Shown in pieces: positions 1-6,787 of a stretch of DNA of 36,445 bases. The stretch spans positions 1 to 36,445 of the forward strand of contig NZ_BCPR01000047.1 of NCBI RefSeq assembly GCF_016586165.1. The letters run 5' to 3'. Every line of letters begins with the position of its first letter. Within the stretch, counting starts at the first letter, position 1. The DNA is from Dyella sp. EPa41. GTDB taxonomy: Bacteria; Pseudomonadota; Gammaproteobacteria; Xanthomonadales; Rhodanobacteraceae. The notes beneath the pieces are model-generated. The model saw only the letters and a program-made list of their open reading frames with translations. It searched no databases and had not been told where the DNA came from. Both the position numbers and the translations under genes were made by a program.

Positions 1-500
1 TTGTCGCGTCCGACCGGGAAGCCCTCGGAAAAGCCGACTTCCGGCGCGTAGACATCGCCATCGGGCAGGCGCGTGAACGGCAGCTTGGCATCGAATGGAC
101 GCGTGTATTCCGGCGGAAGCTTGGCCTTGGCGCTGCCCAGCGGCTTGAGCTTGCTCTTGTCGCCGTTGTCGTCGTCTTCGGGGTCACCCCACTGGGTCAC
201 GAAATTGTCCTGCACGCGCACGATGGCGAGGCCATCGAAGTAGTGCTCGCGCACCAGCGTGCGGATGTTGGCGACGTGCTGCGGCGTGAAGTCCGGCGCC
301 AGCTCGATCAGCACCTGGCCCTTCGGCAGCTTCATGACCAGCAGGTTCTGCGGATCGGGCGTGCGCCATTCCTGCGGTTGCGACTTGGCCAGCAACTCCT
401 TCGGTGTCGGTGTATGTGCGGGGGGCTGATCGGCCGCAAGGGCGAGAGCGGGCAAGGCAATGGCGAAAGCAATGGCGGCAGCGAGGCAGTGGCGCAGCAT
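1..500 (-). CDS. Periplasmic peptidyl-prolyl cis-trans isomerase, cyclophilin type (C-terminus cut by window edge)
   Basis: The minus-strand frame opens with ATG at 500 behind a GGGAG ribosome site and runs off the left edge, so about 166 residues are visible and the end is missing. The first 22 residues are a Sec signal peptide (hydrophobic [14 protein letters not shown]). The mature part has cyclophilin features: a strand like [21 protein letters not shown], then [22 protein letters not shown], which corresponds to the FHRVI..FMIQGGD core of cyclophilins. The Phe-His-Arg active-site stretch reads Ala-Ile-Val-Arg, keeping the Arg. Family members catalyse prolyl isomerisation during folding of exported proteins. 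The 128-bp gap upstream to the FolE2 stop could hold its own promoter, but none is obvious. Confidence 0.85.
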   Translation of the reverse strand, partial: MLRHCLAAAIAFAIALPALALAADQPPAHTPTPKELLAKSQPQEWRTPDPQNLLVMKLPKGQVLIELAPDFTPQHVANIRTLVREHYFDGLAIVRVQDNFVTQWGDPEDDDNGDKSKLKPLGSAKAKLPPEYTRPFDAKLPFTRLPDGDVYAPEVGFSEGFPVGRD

Positions 501-628
501 GGGGTCTCCCGGCATTGGAAAGACCTCACGTTAGCAGAGCCATGACATGGCCAGAAAGCGTGCGCGATATCCCGTGCCGCCGCTGCGCTGGCGTGGTGCG
601 GTGCGTGAGCCGGATCAGGCTTCGGCGC

Positions 629-1594
629 TCACCATGGGAGCGTTTCGAGGGATACGGGTGACGCGTCTTCCCTCGTGCCACCACTGGCATGGGCCACGGC
701 ATCGTGCGCGTGCAGGCTTTCGTGGTGGGCGACGCGCACGTCGAACGCGGCGATGCCTGGGTTGCCTTCGAGGGCCTGCCGGATCCGGCGCGCGGCGTCT
801 TCGCAGAACATGAGGTTGCTGCCGTTGGCCAGCGCGAAGGCCTGCTCGTCCTCTCGCTTGACGGCGGTCTGCACGGCGGTGCCCAGCGCGTGCTCGACGC
901 CGTCGAGCAGCGCGACCAGTGACAGGGGCGTAGCTGGTGCGGGCCGTACGCGCAGGCGCGCCGTGCTGCGTTGCGCGTGTGGCGTGGCGACGATGCCTTG
1001 TTCGCTGCCAAGCCATGCCATGACGCGCGAGTGATCCAACGCGCCATCGGGAGGAAATGCGCCGGCAAACTGCTGCTGGATGAGCTGGCGCGAGAGCGCC
1101 GCCGACGCGGGGCAGGTGGAGGAGTACACCACCTCGGTGCCAAGTTCGAAGCAGAACCCCCGTTCCGTCAGGCTGGCCTCGATCCGCACCGGATAGCTGC
1201 GCCAGCCATGGTTGTCGCTGCGAAGGGCGGCGCGGCGCACGAGCACATCGAAGCGAAGGCGGATGCAGGCACGGTCGGCGATCCCTTCATGCGAATGGAG
1301 GAAGGCGCGCAGCAGCCGCTCCAGCGATGCCGCGTCGACGGGCTTGCCGCCCAGCTGCGCATCCGCCAGCAGGTAGAGGCGCGACATGTGGATGCCGCGC
1401 TGCCGCGCGTGGACCAGGTTGACGAAGGCGTCGACCGTCGCGGCCGTGCGCTGCGGTTCGCCGATGCCGGCGTCGAAGCACACTGGCAGCGCGATGCCTT
1501 GCATGCCGACCCATGCGAGTCGTCCTGCCGCGTCCGCCGCCGCATCGATGCCGACATCGGGGAGGGGGCGTACGGCGCTGTCTCTGTTCTTCAC
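629..1594 (-). CDS. folE2: GTP cyclohydrolase I type B (FolE2)
   Basis: This 321-aa protein would convert GTP to 7,8-dihydroneopterin triphosphate, the first step of folate (and queuosine) synthesis, in the cytoplasm. Diagnostic stretches are RGIHMSRLY near residue 67, EVVYSSTCPASAALSR with Cys161 corresponding to the conserved catalytic/metal Cys of the type IB enzymes, and ANGSNLMFCEDAARRI near the C-terminus. The start chosen is GTG at 1594; the first 20 or so residues are variable in the family, so a later start is possible. It lies 37 bp downstream of the S8 protease stop on the same strand, so it may be the last gene of the sigma/anti-sigma/protease operon. In other bacteria this isoform often replaces zinc-dependent FolE under zinc limitation; no Zur-like site was recognised here. 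Confidence 0.92.
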   Translation of the reverse strand: MKNRDSAVRPLPDVGIDAAADAAGRLAWVGMQGIALPVCFDAGIGEPQRTAATVDAFVNLVHARQRGIHMSRLYLLADAQLGGKPVDAASLERLLRAFLHSHEGIADRACIRLRFDVLVRRAALRSDNHGWRSYPVRIEASLTERGFCFELGTEVVYSSTCPASAALSRQLIQQQFAGAFPPDGALDHSRVMAWLGSEQGIVATPHAQRSTARLRVRPAPATPLSLVALLDGVEHALGTAVQTAVKREDEQAFALANGSNLMFCEDAARRIRQALEGNPGIAAFDVRVAHHESLHAHDAVAHASGGTREDASPVSLETLPW

Positions 1595-1631
1595 CGGGGC
1601 ATCCGCGAGGAGAGTGGGTAGCGCACCGCGC

Positions 1632-2936
1632 TCAGGGCGATGCGTGACGTTGCGTGTCGAGCGCGGCGACCGCGGCCGCGGCGTTCACCTGCAACCTGCC
1701 ATGGGTGGCCTTGCTGGTGCGCAGCAACAGGTCGTGGACCGCGCGCGCGTCGAGCTTCGGCGCCATGGCCAGCAACAACGCGACGATGCCGCTGACGTGG
1801 GCGGCCGCCATCGAAGAACCCGTGGTGAAGTCGTAGCCGCCGTCGGGCTGGGTGGTGAGGATGTCATTGCCGGGCGCACTCAGCACGCCCGGCGGTGCGG
1901 GAGACGGCGCGCTTGTCCTCACCACGATGACCCCCGGCGTATCGTTCGGAAAGCCGCCGTTATTCCCTTCCGGCGGCATGGCCGCAATGACGATGCGGCC
2001 CTGTCTCAGCAATTCGGCGAGCAGCCGGTTGAGCAGCGGATCGGCGGGGCCGCCCAGGCTCAGGTTGACGATGCGTGCATCGGTATCGATCACCGCGGCC
2101 AATGCCTTGGCGAGCGTGAAGGAGTTGCAGTGCGCGCCGCTGTCGGCCCCGGGCGGATACCAGCATGCCTTGTAGACGTCGAGCACGGCCTTGGGAGCGA
2201 TGCCCACGATGCCCTGGTGGTTGTCGCCGATCGCCGTGATGATGCCCGCCACTTCGGTGCCGTGGCTGTCGGCGTTGAAGGCCGCGACGTTGGCGTCGAC
2301 GAGGTTGCGCGCCCGGGCGATGCTGCCCTGGATGTCGGGATGCATCATGTCCACGCCGGTGTCGACGATGGCGACGTGCACGCCAGTGCCCTGCGTGACG
2401 TTGTGCGCGAGCGCGGCGTCGGTGTCGACGAAGCCCTGCTGCAGGTTCGCGTAGGGATCGTTGTACTGGTGCGCGCCCTGGGTGGCGTCGGCGTAGACGG
2501 CATAGTCCTGCAACGGCTGCGCGAGCTGCACGCGGCTGTCCCTGGACAAGATGTCGAGCAGGGCCTCCCGCGTCATGCCCGGCGGTGGTTCGAGCACGAT
2601 GCAGTAGAGATCCAGCGACTTGATGGGCCAGCCGGTGATCTCGCGGATGCCGTAGCTCTGCTTCAGTTCGGCCAGCGTGGATACGGCACGCTGACCTGCG
2701 CCATACGTGGCGGCGGGCGTATAGCCGAGCAGGCTGGAGCCCGCGTGCGTGGCCGGTGGATCGAGCGGATTGGCAACCGCCAGCACGATATCGCGGCCCG
2801 TATCCATGGCCTGCACGTTGGCGATCGGCCCTTGCGACGGGTCGCCGTTGTCGGGCGCGGTGGGGCGGGGCGACGCGCAGGCGCCCAGCGCGGCCACGGC
2901 CACGATCAACAGGCATGCGAGAACGCCATGCTTCAT
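1632..2936 (-). CDS. S8 (subtilisin-like) serine protease, predicted lipoprotein, in an ECF sigma operon
   Basis: This 434-aa protein starts at 2936, overlapping the anti-sigma stop by ATGA. Residues 1-20 form a lipoprotein signal ending in the lipobox LGAC (Cys20). Residues about 85-145 look like an I9-type propeptide. The catalytic domain shows Asp192 (AIVDTGVD), His225 (DSHGTEVAG) and Ser375 (TGSSMAAAHVSG). The segment that normally reads AAGN around the oxyanion Asn instead reads AAMPPEGNN (319-326), so the oxyanion residue is displaced or replaced. It probably acts in the periplasm, anchored to a membrane. Its place directly behind an anti-sigma factor suggests a role in signalling, either cleaving the anti-sigma factor or acting as an envelope protease under the same control; this is inference. 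Confidence 0.9.
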   Translation of the reverse strand: MKHGVLACLLIVAVAALGACASPRPTAPDNGDPSQGPIANVQAMDTGRDIVLAVANPLDPPATHAGSSLLGYTPAATYGAGQRAVSTLAELKQSYGIREITGWPIKSLDLYCIVLEPPPGMTREALLDILSRDSRVQLAQPLQDYAVYADATQGAHQYNDPYANLQQGFVDTDAALAHNVTQGTGVHVAIVDTGVDMMHPDIQGSIARARNLVDANVAAFNADSHGTEVAGIITAIGDNHQGIVGIAPKAVLDVYKACWYPPGADSGAHCNSFTLAKALAAVIDTDARIVNLSLGGPADPLLNRLLAELLRQGRIVIAAMPPEGNNGGFPNDTPGVIVVRTSAPSPAPPGVLSAPGNDILTTQPDGGYDFTTGSSMAAAHVSGIVALLLAMAPKLDARAVHDLLLRTSKATHGRLQVNAAAAVAALDTQRHASP

Positions 2937-3562
2937 GGGGCGGAAGCGACGGGCTCCGCGAGGCGGATGCCGTGCGTGGTACGCAGCTTCTGCAGCGTAT
3001 CCCGCGGCATGGCGGACGAGCCCGAAGCCACCACGGTATACGCGCCGACGTCATTGGGGCCGTTCACCACCTGCAGGTGCAACGTGTGGAGCAGGCTGTT
3101 CCAATCTGCCAGCTTCATGGTGTCGTCCGGCACCACGTGGATCGCCCCGGCAGGCAGCGGTGCGGCCGCCTGGCTCAGCGTGCGGTAATCCGCCTGGTTT
3201 TCGGACCACAACCTCGCGCCCAGCACACCGATGCCGATGGCCTGCACCAGCACGGCGGCCACCAGGGCGCGCGTCACCCAGCTCGTGCGCGCGCGCGAAT
3301 GCGCGGCGTGGGTATCGGGCGCGTCGATGCGTGCAAGCAGCCGGCGCAATCCCGCGTCGGCGTCGACCGGGATATCCGACGGCAGCGAGATGGCCAGGCG
3401 CAGCCGGCTCTGTTGCTCGAACTCGCCGCGGCACGCCTCGCATTGCGAGAGGTGCTGGGTGAGCCATTCGTCTTGTTCGTGGCTTGCGCTGTTCTGCAAC
3501 GACCAGGGCATGGCTTCCCAGGCGCGGGCACAGTCCTTGCCGATGTCTGTCGGAAGCGTCAT
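2933..3562 (-). CDS. Zinc-finger (ZAS-type) transmembrane anti-sigma factor
   Basis: The 209-aa protein starts at ATG 3562, overlapping the sigma-factor stop by four bases; the open frame extends further upstream but inside the sigma gene. Residues 1-50 are a cytoplasmic anti-sigma domain with Cys11 and the motif His37-x3-Cys41-x2-Cys44 of zinc-binding anti-sigma factors. A single membrane span lies at about 98-117. The periplasmic part ends in a segment (about 170-205) resembling the propeptide of the protease encoded next: Tyr175/Tyr111, Val178/Val114, Met185/Met121, Arg187/Arg123, Leu190/Leu126 and LAEP/LAQP align with one single-residue gap. It should hold the ECF sigma factor inactive at the membrane until an envelope signal arrives. 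Confidence 0.88.
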   Translation of the reverse strand: MTLPTDIGKDCARAWEAMPWSLQNSASHEQDEWLTQHLSQCEACRGEFEQQSRLRLAISLPSDIPVDADAGLRRLLARIDAPDTHAAHSRARTSWVTRALVAAVLVQAIGIGVLGARLWSENQADYRTLSQAAAPLPAGAIHVVPDDTMKLADWNSLLHTLHLQVVNGPNDVGAYTVVASGSSAMPRDTLQKLRTTHGIRLAEPVASAP

Positions 3563-4140
3563 GACATGCTCTCTTTGCGAATGGGCGGTTCTCCCGCAAG
3601 TGCCGGCAGGGTATTGCGCAGCTTGACCCGCGCATGGAACAGGCGCGCCTTCACCGTGCCTACCGGGCACTGCATGATGACGGCGACGTCGTCGAGCGTA
3701 TGGCCCAGGCCGTACACCAGCTCGACCACGACGCGTTGGTCGGCGGAGAGCCGGCTGAGGCCTTTCGCGAGCCAGTCGCGCAGCTCGCGGTCCTCGTCGG
3801 GGCAGTGGGCAGGAAAGCGGTCCTCCTGCATGTCTTCTTCCACCGGCTCATCGCCGTGCTGGCGCAGCGCCTTGAGGCCGCAGCGGTAGGCAATGCCGAT
3901 GATCCAGGTGGAAACGCGCGAGTCGCCGTGGAAGGTGCCGGCCTTTTGCCAGGCGATCCAGAAACAATCGTTGATGACTTCCTCGATGACGTCGGGACGC
4001 CGCGTCAGGCGGGAGAGAAAACGGCACAGGCGACCGTGGTAGCTGCGATACAGCACGGCCAGCGCCGCGCGATCGCCGGCCGACATGCGTTGAAGCAGCA
4101 TGCGGTCGGTCGCGTCTGCATCGATGTCGGCTTCGTTCAT
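3559..4140 (-). CDS. ECF-family RNA polymerase sigma factor
   Basis: The 193-aa protein has sigma region 2 at about 25-95 (LYRSYHGRLCRFLSRL, then EEVINDCFWIAWQKAGTF, then STWIIGIAYRCGLKAL) and region 4 at about 130-180 (LSADQRVVVELVYGLG, then a DDVAVIMQCPVGTVKARLFHAR helix-turn-helix). Regions 1.1 and 3 are absent, as in all ECF sigmas. It is followed by an overlapping anti-sigma gene. Upstream, 30 bp before the start codon, is a copy (4170-4200) of the 31-bp promoter-like element repeated six times across 4.1-24.7 kb, which indicates autoregulation and makes this sigma factor the best candidate to recognise that element. Assigning the motif to this sigma factor is inference from proximity and architecture. 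Confidence 0.93.
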   Translation of the reverse strand: MNEADIDADATDRMLLQRMSAGDRAALAVLYRSYHGRLCRFLSRLTRRPDVIEEVINDCFWIAWQKAGTFHGDSRVSTWIIGIAYRCGLKALRQHGDEPVEEDMQEDRFPAHCPDEDRELRDWLAKGLSRLSADQRVVVELVYGLGHTLDDVAVIMQCPVGTVKARLFHARVKLRNTLPALAGEPPIRKESMS

Positions 4141-4169
4141 GGCCGTCTCAAAACGATGGTGGGTTGCCG

Positions 4170-4200
4170 CGTGAGTGCCCCGTGGGCGCCAAAAGGTTGC
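4170..4200 (-). promoter_or_regulatory. Putative ECF promoter, copy A (sigma factor gene itself)
   Basis: Read on the minus strand, GCAACC (4200-4195) is followed after 15 bases by GGCACTCACG (4179-4170). The same pair with exactly the same spacing occurs five more times in this window. The distal element lies 30 bp before the sigma-factor ATG at 4140, leaving room for a leader of about 20 nt. A second GCAACC at 4167-4162 has no matching downstream element and is probably chance. Confidence 0.75.
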
Positions 4201-4209
4201 CCCGCGGCC

Positions 4210-4968
4210 TCAAAACGACCATGAGATCGTGGCCACCCACGGCGCCGTATCCGGGTAGCCATGCCGGTGCGGGAGCCCGGAGGTCGCCACGCGATCCACT
4301 TCCACGCGCCAGGGCCCGTCGTTCCAGAGCAGGCCGGCATGGCCGTAGCTGTAGGTGTCCCAACGGTTGTATTCGTAGCGCCCATGGCCATGCCCATAGT
4401 ACGCGTAGTAGGAGTAGGTGGCCTGGGTCACGCCCAGGCCCGCGGACAGCGAGAAATGCCAGGGCAGCGGCCAGTGGAAGCCGATGTCGGCGGCCCCGTG
4501 CAGATGGTGGTCGGTCTTGCCCACGGGGTAGATGGCGGCCACGCCCAGCGTGAGCACGTCCCGGTAGATCCAGGCCATGCCGGCCTCGGTGCGGTCGAAG
4601 CTGCGTGCCTGCGGGTTGCCGGGGTAGTCGTAGTAGACCAGGTTGGCCTGCATCTGCCAGTCCGGCGACAGCGACCACGAACGCGCGACCTGGGCCAGCG
4701 TCTCGGCGAAGCGATCGGGTTTCCGCGTCTCCACGCTGGCGGACGCTCCCACGGACCAGCCCTTCGCAAAGGACCAGGACATGGCGCCCTGGAGGATCGG
4801 TGTCTGGGGCGTCACGGCCTGGCCGCGATCCACCAGCTGCGAACTCAGCGCCACGGTGCCGCTCACCGTCGATGATTGCGCGTGGACGGCGAAAGGCAGG
4901 CAGGCGAGGAGAAGCAACGCCAGGCGGCGATGACGATCGCCAGGCCGGTCACCCGCGCGGCGGCGCAT
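4210..4968 (-). CDS. Outer-membrane beta-barrel protein, TorF/Gcw_chp-like putative porin
   Basis: About 252 aa from ATG 4968 (start uncertain; ATG 5007 and GTG 5046 are in frame but lengthen the signal peptide's n-region). The signal peptide has an arginine-rich start, a LALLLLACLPFAV core and probable cleavage after VHA. The mature protein has alternating aromatic/polar strands, opens with TVSGTVALSSQLVDRG and ends in Phe (ATISWSF), typical of outer-membrane barrels. The first strands resemble the TorF family (SS.LVDRG...P.LQG...W), but length and sequence leave other small barrels possible. A Tyr/His/Gly-rich loop (YSYYAYYGHGHGRYEY) is unusual. The promoter-like element C (5514-5544) points towards this gene from about 550 bp upstream, implying either a long leader or something extra in between. 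Confidence 0.72.
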   Translation of the reverse strand: MRRRAGDRPGDRHRRLALLLLACLPFAVHAQSSTVSGTVALSSQLVDRGQAVTPQTPILQGAMSWSFAKGWSVGASASVETRKPDRFAETLAQVARSWSLSPDWQMQANLVYYDYPGNPQARSFDRTEAGMAWIYRDVLTLGVAAIYPVGKTDHHLHGAADIGFHWPLPWHFSLSAGLGVTQATYSYYAYYGHGHGRYEYNRWDTYSYGHAGLLWNDGPWRVEVDRVATSGLPHRHGYPDTAPWVATISWSF

Positions 4969-5513
4969 GCAACGGCGGCCTGGGCGAAGGGCAGATGGTG
5001 CGCTCATGGGCGAATCAGGCTGGCCCGCAACGCCGGCGCCGTCCACGGGCCCGAGCCGGGGCCTTCGGCAAGCTGTCGGAGTGCGCCGCCCTGGCGCGCA
5101 CGGCAGACGTTGGCGTGGTCCGTGCGAAACCTTCGGCGCATGCGCCGCTCCCCGGCATGAAGTCCCACGGACCTTATACAGCCGGATGGGCCGGGGCGCC
5201 TATTCGACGAAACCGGTTTCAATGGAGCCTGTCGAGACAGGAGCGCAGGTCGTCCAGCGGCCTGGGATCAACCGGCGCGCTGTATGTCATCCCGGTGCCG
5301 GGGTTCGCCCTGGCGGGTGGCGGCAGGTGGCCGTGCGGCCGGTCCGCGCGCGACACGCCATCGTGCTGGCCAGCCCTTTCCCGATACTGCCTTTCCATAT
5401 TCCAGGTTGCCCATGCGCGTCGTGGGATTCCCTCTTTCCCCATGCGTCGTGCGCACGCTCTCCACGCATCCTCGGATGCCGCGGGAAGTCCTGAGGCAGG
5501 GCGGTCGTTGCCA

Positions 5514-5544
5514 CGTGGGTGCCGCCGGCTTCGCGAAAGGTTGC
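5514..5544 (-). promoter_or_regulatory. Putative ECF promoter, copy C (towards the porin)
   Basis: On the minus strand GCAACC (5544-5539) is followed after 15 bases by GGCACCCACG (5523-5514); the only departure from the consensus in the distal element is C for T. The bases after GCAACC (TTTCGC) are the same as in copy B, which lies 83 bp away in the opposite direction. It points at the porin gene but is far from it. Confidence 0.6.
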
Positions 5545-5626
5545 ATTCGCCGCCTGGTTTCCCGTGGCGACAAAAGGGCATGGCTGCAAACCGGTGGCCT
5601 CGATGCCGCGATCGAATTCTGCGAGC

Positions 5627-5657
5627 GCAACCTTTCGCCGGTCAGTTGGCACTCAGC
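5627..5657 (+). promoter_or_regulatory. Putative ECF promoter, copy B (polysaccharide operon)
   Basis: GCAACC (5627-5632), 15-base spacer, then GGCACTCAGC (5648-5657). It is 41 bp before the start codon of the first gene of the nine-gene run 5698-13950, in which no other gap is long enough for an obvious promoter, so it probably drives the whole operon. Confidence 0.75.
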
Positions 5658-5697
5658 TAACGACATCGCTCACGCGCGTTCCCGCCGGGCTACGGAC

Positions 5698-6132
5698 ATG
5701 GACATCGAACGAATCCAGTTGCAGCAGCATGGCGACAGCCGCGGCATGCTCATCGCGTTGGAAAAGGATCGCAACGTGCCGTTCGAGATCCAGCGCGTGT
5801 ACTACCTGTTCGCCACCAAGTGCGATGTGCATCGGGGCATGCACGCGCACCGCAACCTCAACCAGCTCGCGGTGACGGTGCGCGGCTCGGTGACGTTCCT
5901 TCTCGACGACGGCAGCGGCCCCTGCGAAGTCGTGCTCAACGATCCCTCGCAGGGCCTGCTGTTGCGCCGCATGGTGTGGCGCGAGATGTACGACTTCACC
6001 GAGGACTGCGTGCTGATGGTGCTGGCCGACCAGTTGTACGACCCGGCCGACTACATCACCGACTATGCGCTGTTCCTGCACGAGGTAGGGACCGCCTACC
6101 GGGGAGACATGGCGGCATGCCAAAGCGGTTAG
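5698..6132 (+). CDS. TDP-4-oxo-6-deoxy-D-glucose 3,4-ketoisomerase, FdtA/QdtA-type cupin
   Basis: The 144-aa cupin starts at ATG 5698 (MDIERIQL); the frame is open further upstream but the translation there is not protein-like and overlaps promoter B. The signature RGMHAHRNLNQLAV (His49, His51) matches the catalytic RGxHAHK segment of the FdtA/QdtA family, and WREMYDFTEDCVLMVLAD matches its conserved C-terminal strand. The enzyme moves the keto group of dTDP-4-keto-6-deoxyglucose from C4 to C3, the step before 3-amination. Whether the product is the Fuc3N (galacto) or Qui3N (gluco) branch cannot be told here. It is the first gene of the operon, and its end overlaps the acetyltransferase start by 16 bp. 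The rmlA/rmlB functions that supply its substrate are not in this window. Confidence 0.88.
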   Translation: MDIERIQLQQHGDSRGMLIALEKDRNVPFEIQRVYYLFATKCDVHRGMHAHRNLNQLAVTVRGSVTFLLDDGSGPCEVVLNDPSQGLLLRRMVWREMYDFTEDCVLMVLADQLYDPADYITDYALFLHEVGTAYRGDMAACQSG

Positions 6133-6782
6133 TGCTCATCGGAGCGGGTGAGCTGGCGCTGATCGCCTGCGAATATTTCGAGCATGACAGCGACTACGAC
6201 GTGGTCGCCTTCAGCGTCGAGCGCGACTATCTGGACCAGCCCACGCTGGCCGATCGGCCCGTGGTGGCCTATGAAGACCTGGAGGCGCATTACCCGCCGT
6301 CGGACTACGACGCCTTCGTGGCCATTCCCGCCAGCCAGCTCAACCGCCTGCGCACGCGCTTCTACCAGGACGCCAAGGCAAGGGGTTATCGCTTCGCCAC
6401 CTATGTCAGCTCGCGTGCCTTCGTATGGCGCAACGCGCAGATCGGCGAGAACAGCTTCATCTTCGAGAACAACGTCATCCAGCCGTTCGTGCGCATCGGC
6501 AACAACTGCATCCTGTGGAGCGGCAATCACGTGGGCCACCGAACGGTTATGCGGGACAACGTGTTCGTCGCCTCGCACGCGGTGATCTCGGGCTATTGCG
6601 ACATCGGCGAAAGCAGCTTCATCGGCGTCAACACCACGTTCAACGACCACGTGAAGGTCGCCCGGGACAACGTGATCGGTTCCGGCGCCCTGGTGACGCG
6701 CGATACGGAGGCAGGGCGGGTCTATGTCGGTTCGCCCGCGCGTGCGGTGCCGGACCGCTCCAGCCTCGACGTGAGGCTTTGA
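6117..6782 (+). CDS. NeuD/PglD-like acetyltransferase with left-handed beta-helix
   Basis: The 221-aa protein starts at ATG 6117 within the end of the isomerase gene. Its N-terminus (RLVLIGAGELALIACEYFE) is the Rossmann-like sugar-nucleotide-binding domain of NeuD/PglD-type enzymes. From about residue 105 hexapeptide repeats form a left-handed beta-helix (AQIGENSFIFENNVIQPFVRIGNNCILWSGNHVGHRTVM and onward; His175-type catalytic His likely in the GNHVGH stretch). The C-terminus (GSGALVTRDTEAGRVYVGSPARAVP) is the usual end of hexapeptide acyltransferases. In context it may N-acetylate the 3-amino sugar made by the flanking isomerase and aminotransferase, although it is larger than classical FdtC/QdtC; O-acetylation is an alternative. 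Confidence 0.83.
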   Translation: MPKRLVLIGAGELALIACEYFEHDSDYDVVAFSVERDYLDQPTLADRPVVAYEDLEAHYPPSDYDAFVAIPASQLNRLRTRFYQDAKARGYRFATYVSSRAFVWRNAQIGENSFIFENNVIQPFVRIGNNCILWSGNHVGHRTVMRDNVFVASHAVISGYCDIGESSFIGVNTTFNDHVKVARDNVIGSGALVTRDTEAGRVYVGSPARAVPDRSSLDVRL

Positions 6783-6787
6783 CGCCC

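Larger units (their letters stand above)
4969..5697. other. Divergent intergenic region between the porin and the polysaccharide operon
   Basis: No convincing protein-coding frame was found here; the open frames present have low-complexity, Arg/Pro/Ala-rich translations typical of GC-rich shadows. The region contains two oppositely directed copies of the repeated promoter element (C at 5514-5544, leftward; B at 5627-5657, rightward), a 12-bp perfect palindrome GAAACCGGTTTC at 5209-5220, and a short inverted repeat CCTGTC-GA-GACAGG at 5228-5241. The space between promoter C and the porin start (about 550 bp) could be a long 5' leader or encode an RNA. No JUMPstart element was seen. Confidence 0.6.

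Noticed and set aside
1386-3188. Open frame of about 600 codons on the plus strand across the protease and anti-sigma genes
   Set aside because: Its translation is Arg/Ala/Gly-rich and lacks any domain; it mirrors the minus-strand genes, which have clear motifs and ATGA overlaps.
5047-5697. JUMPstart/ops element expected before a long polysaccharide operon
   Set aside because: No matching sequence was seen; the ECF-type promoter accounts for the upstream signal.
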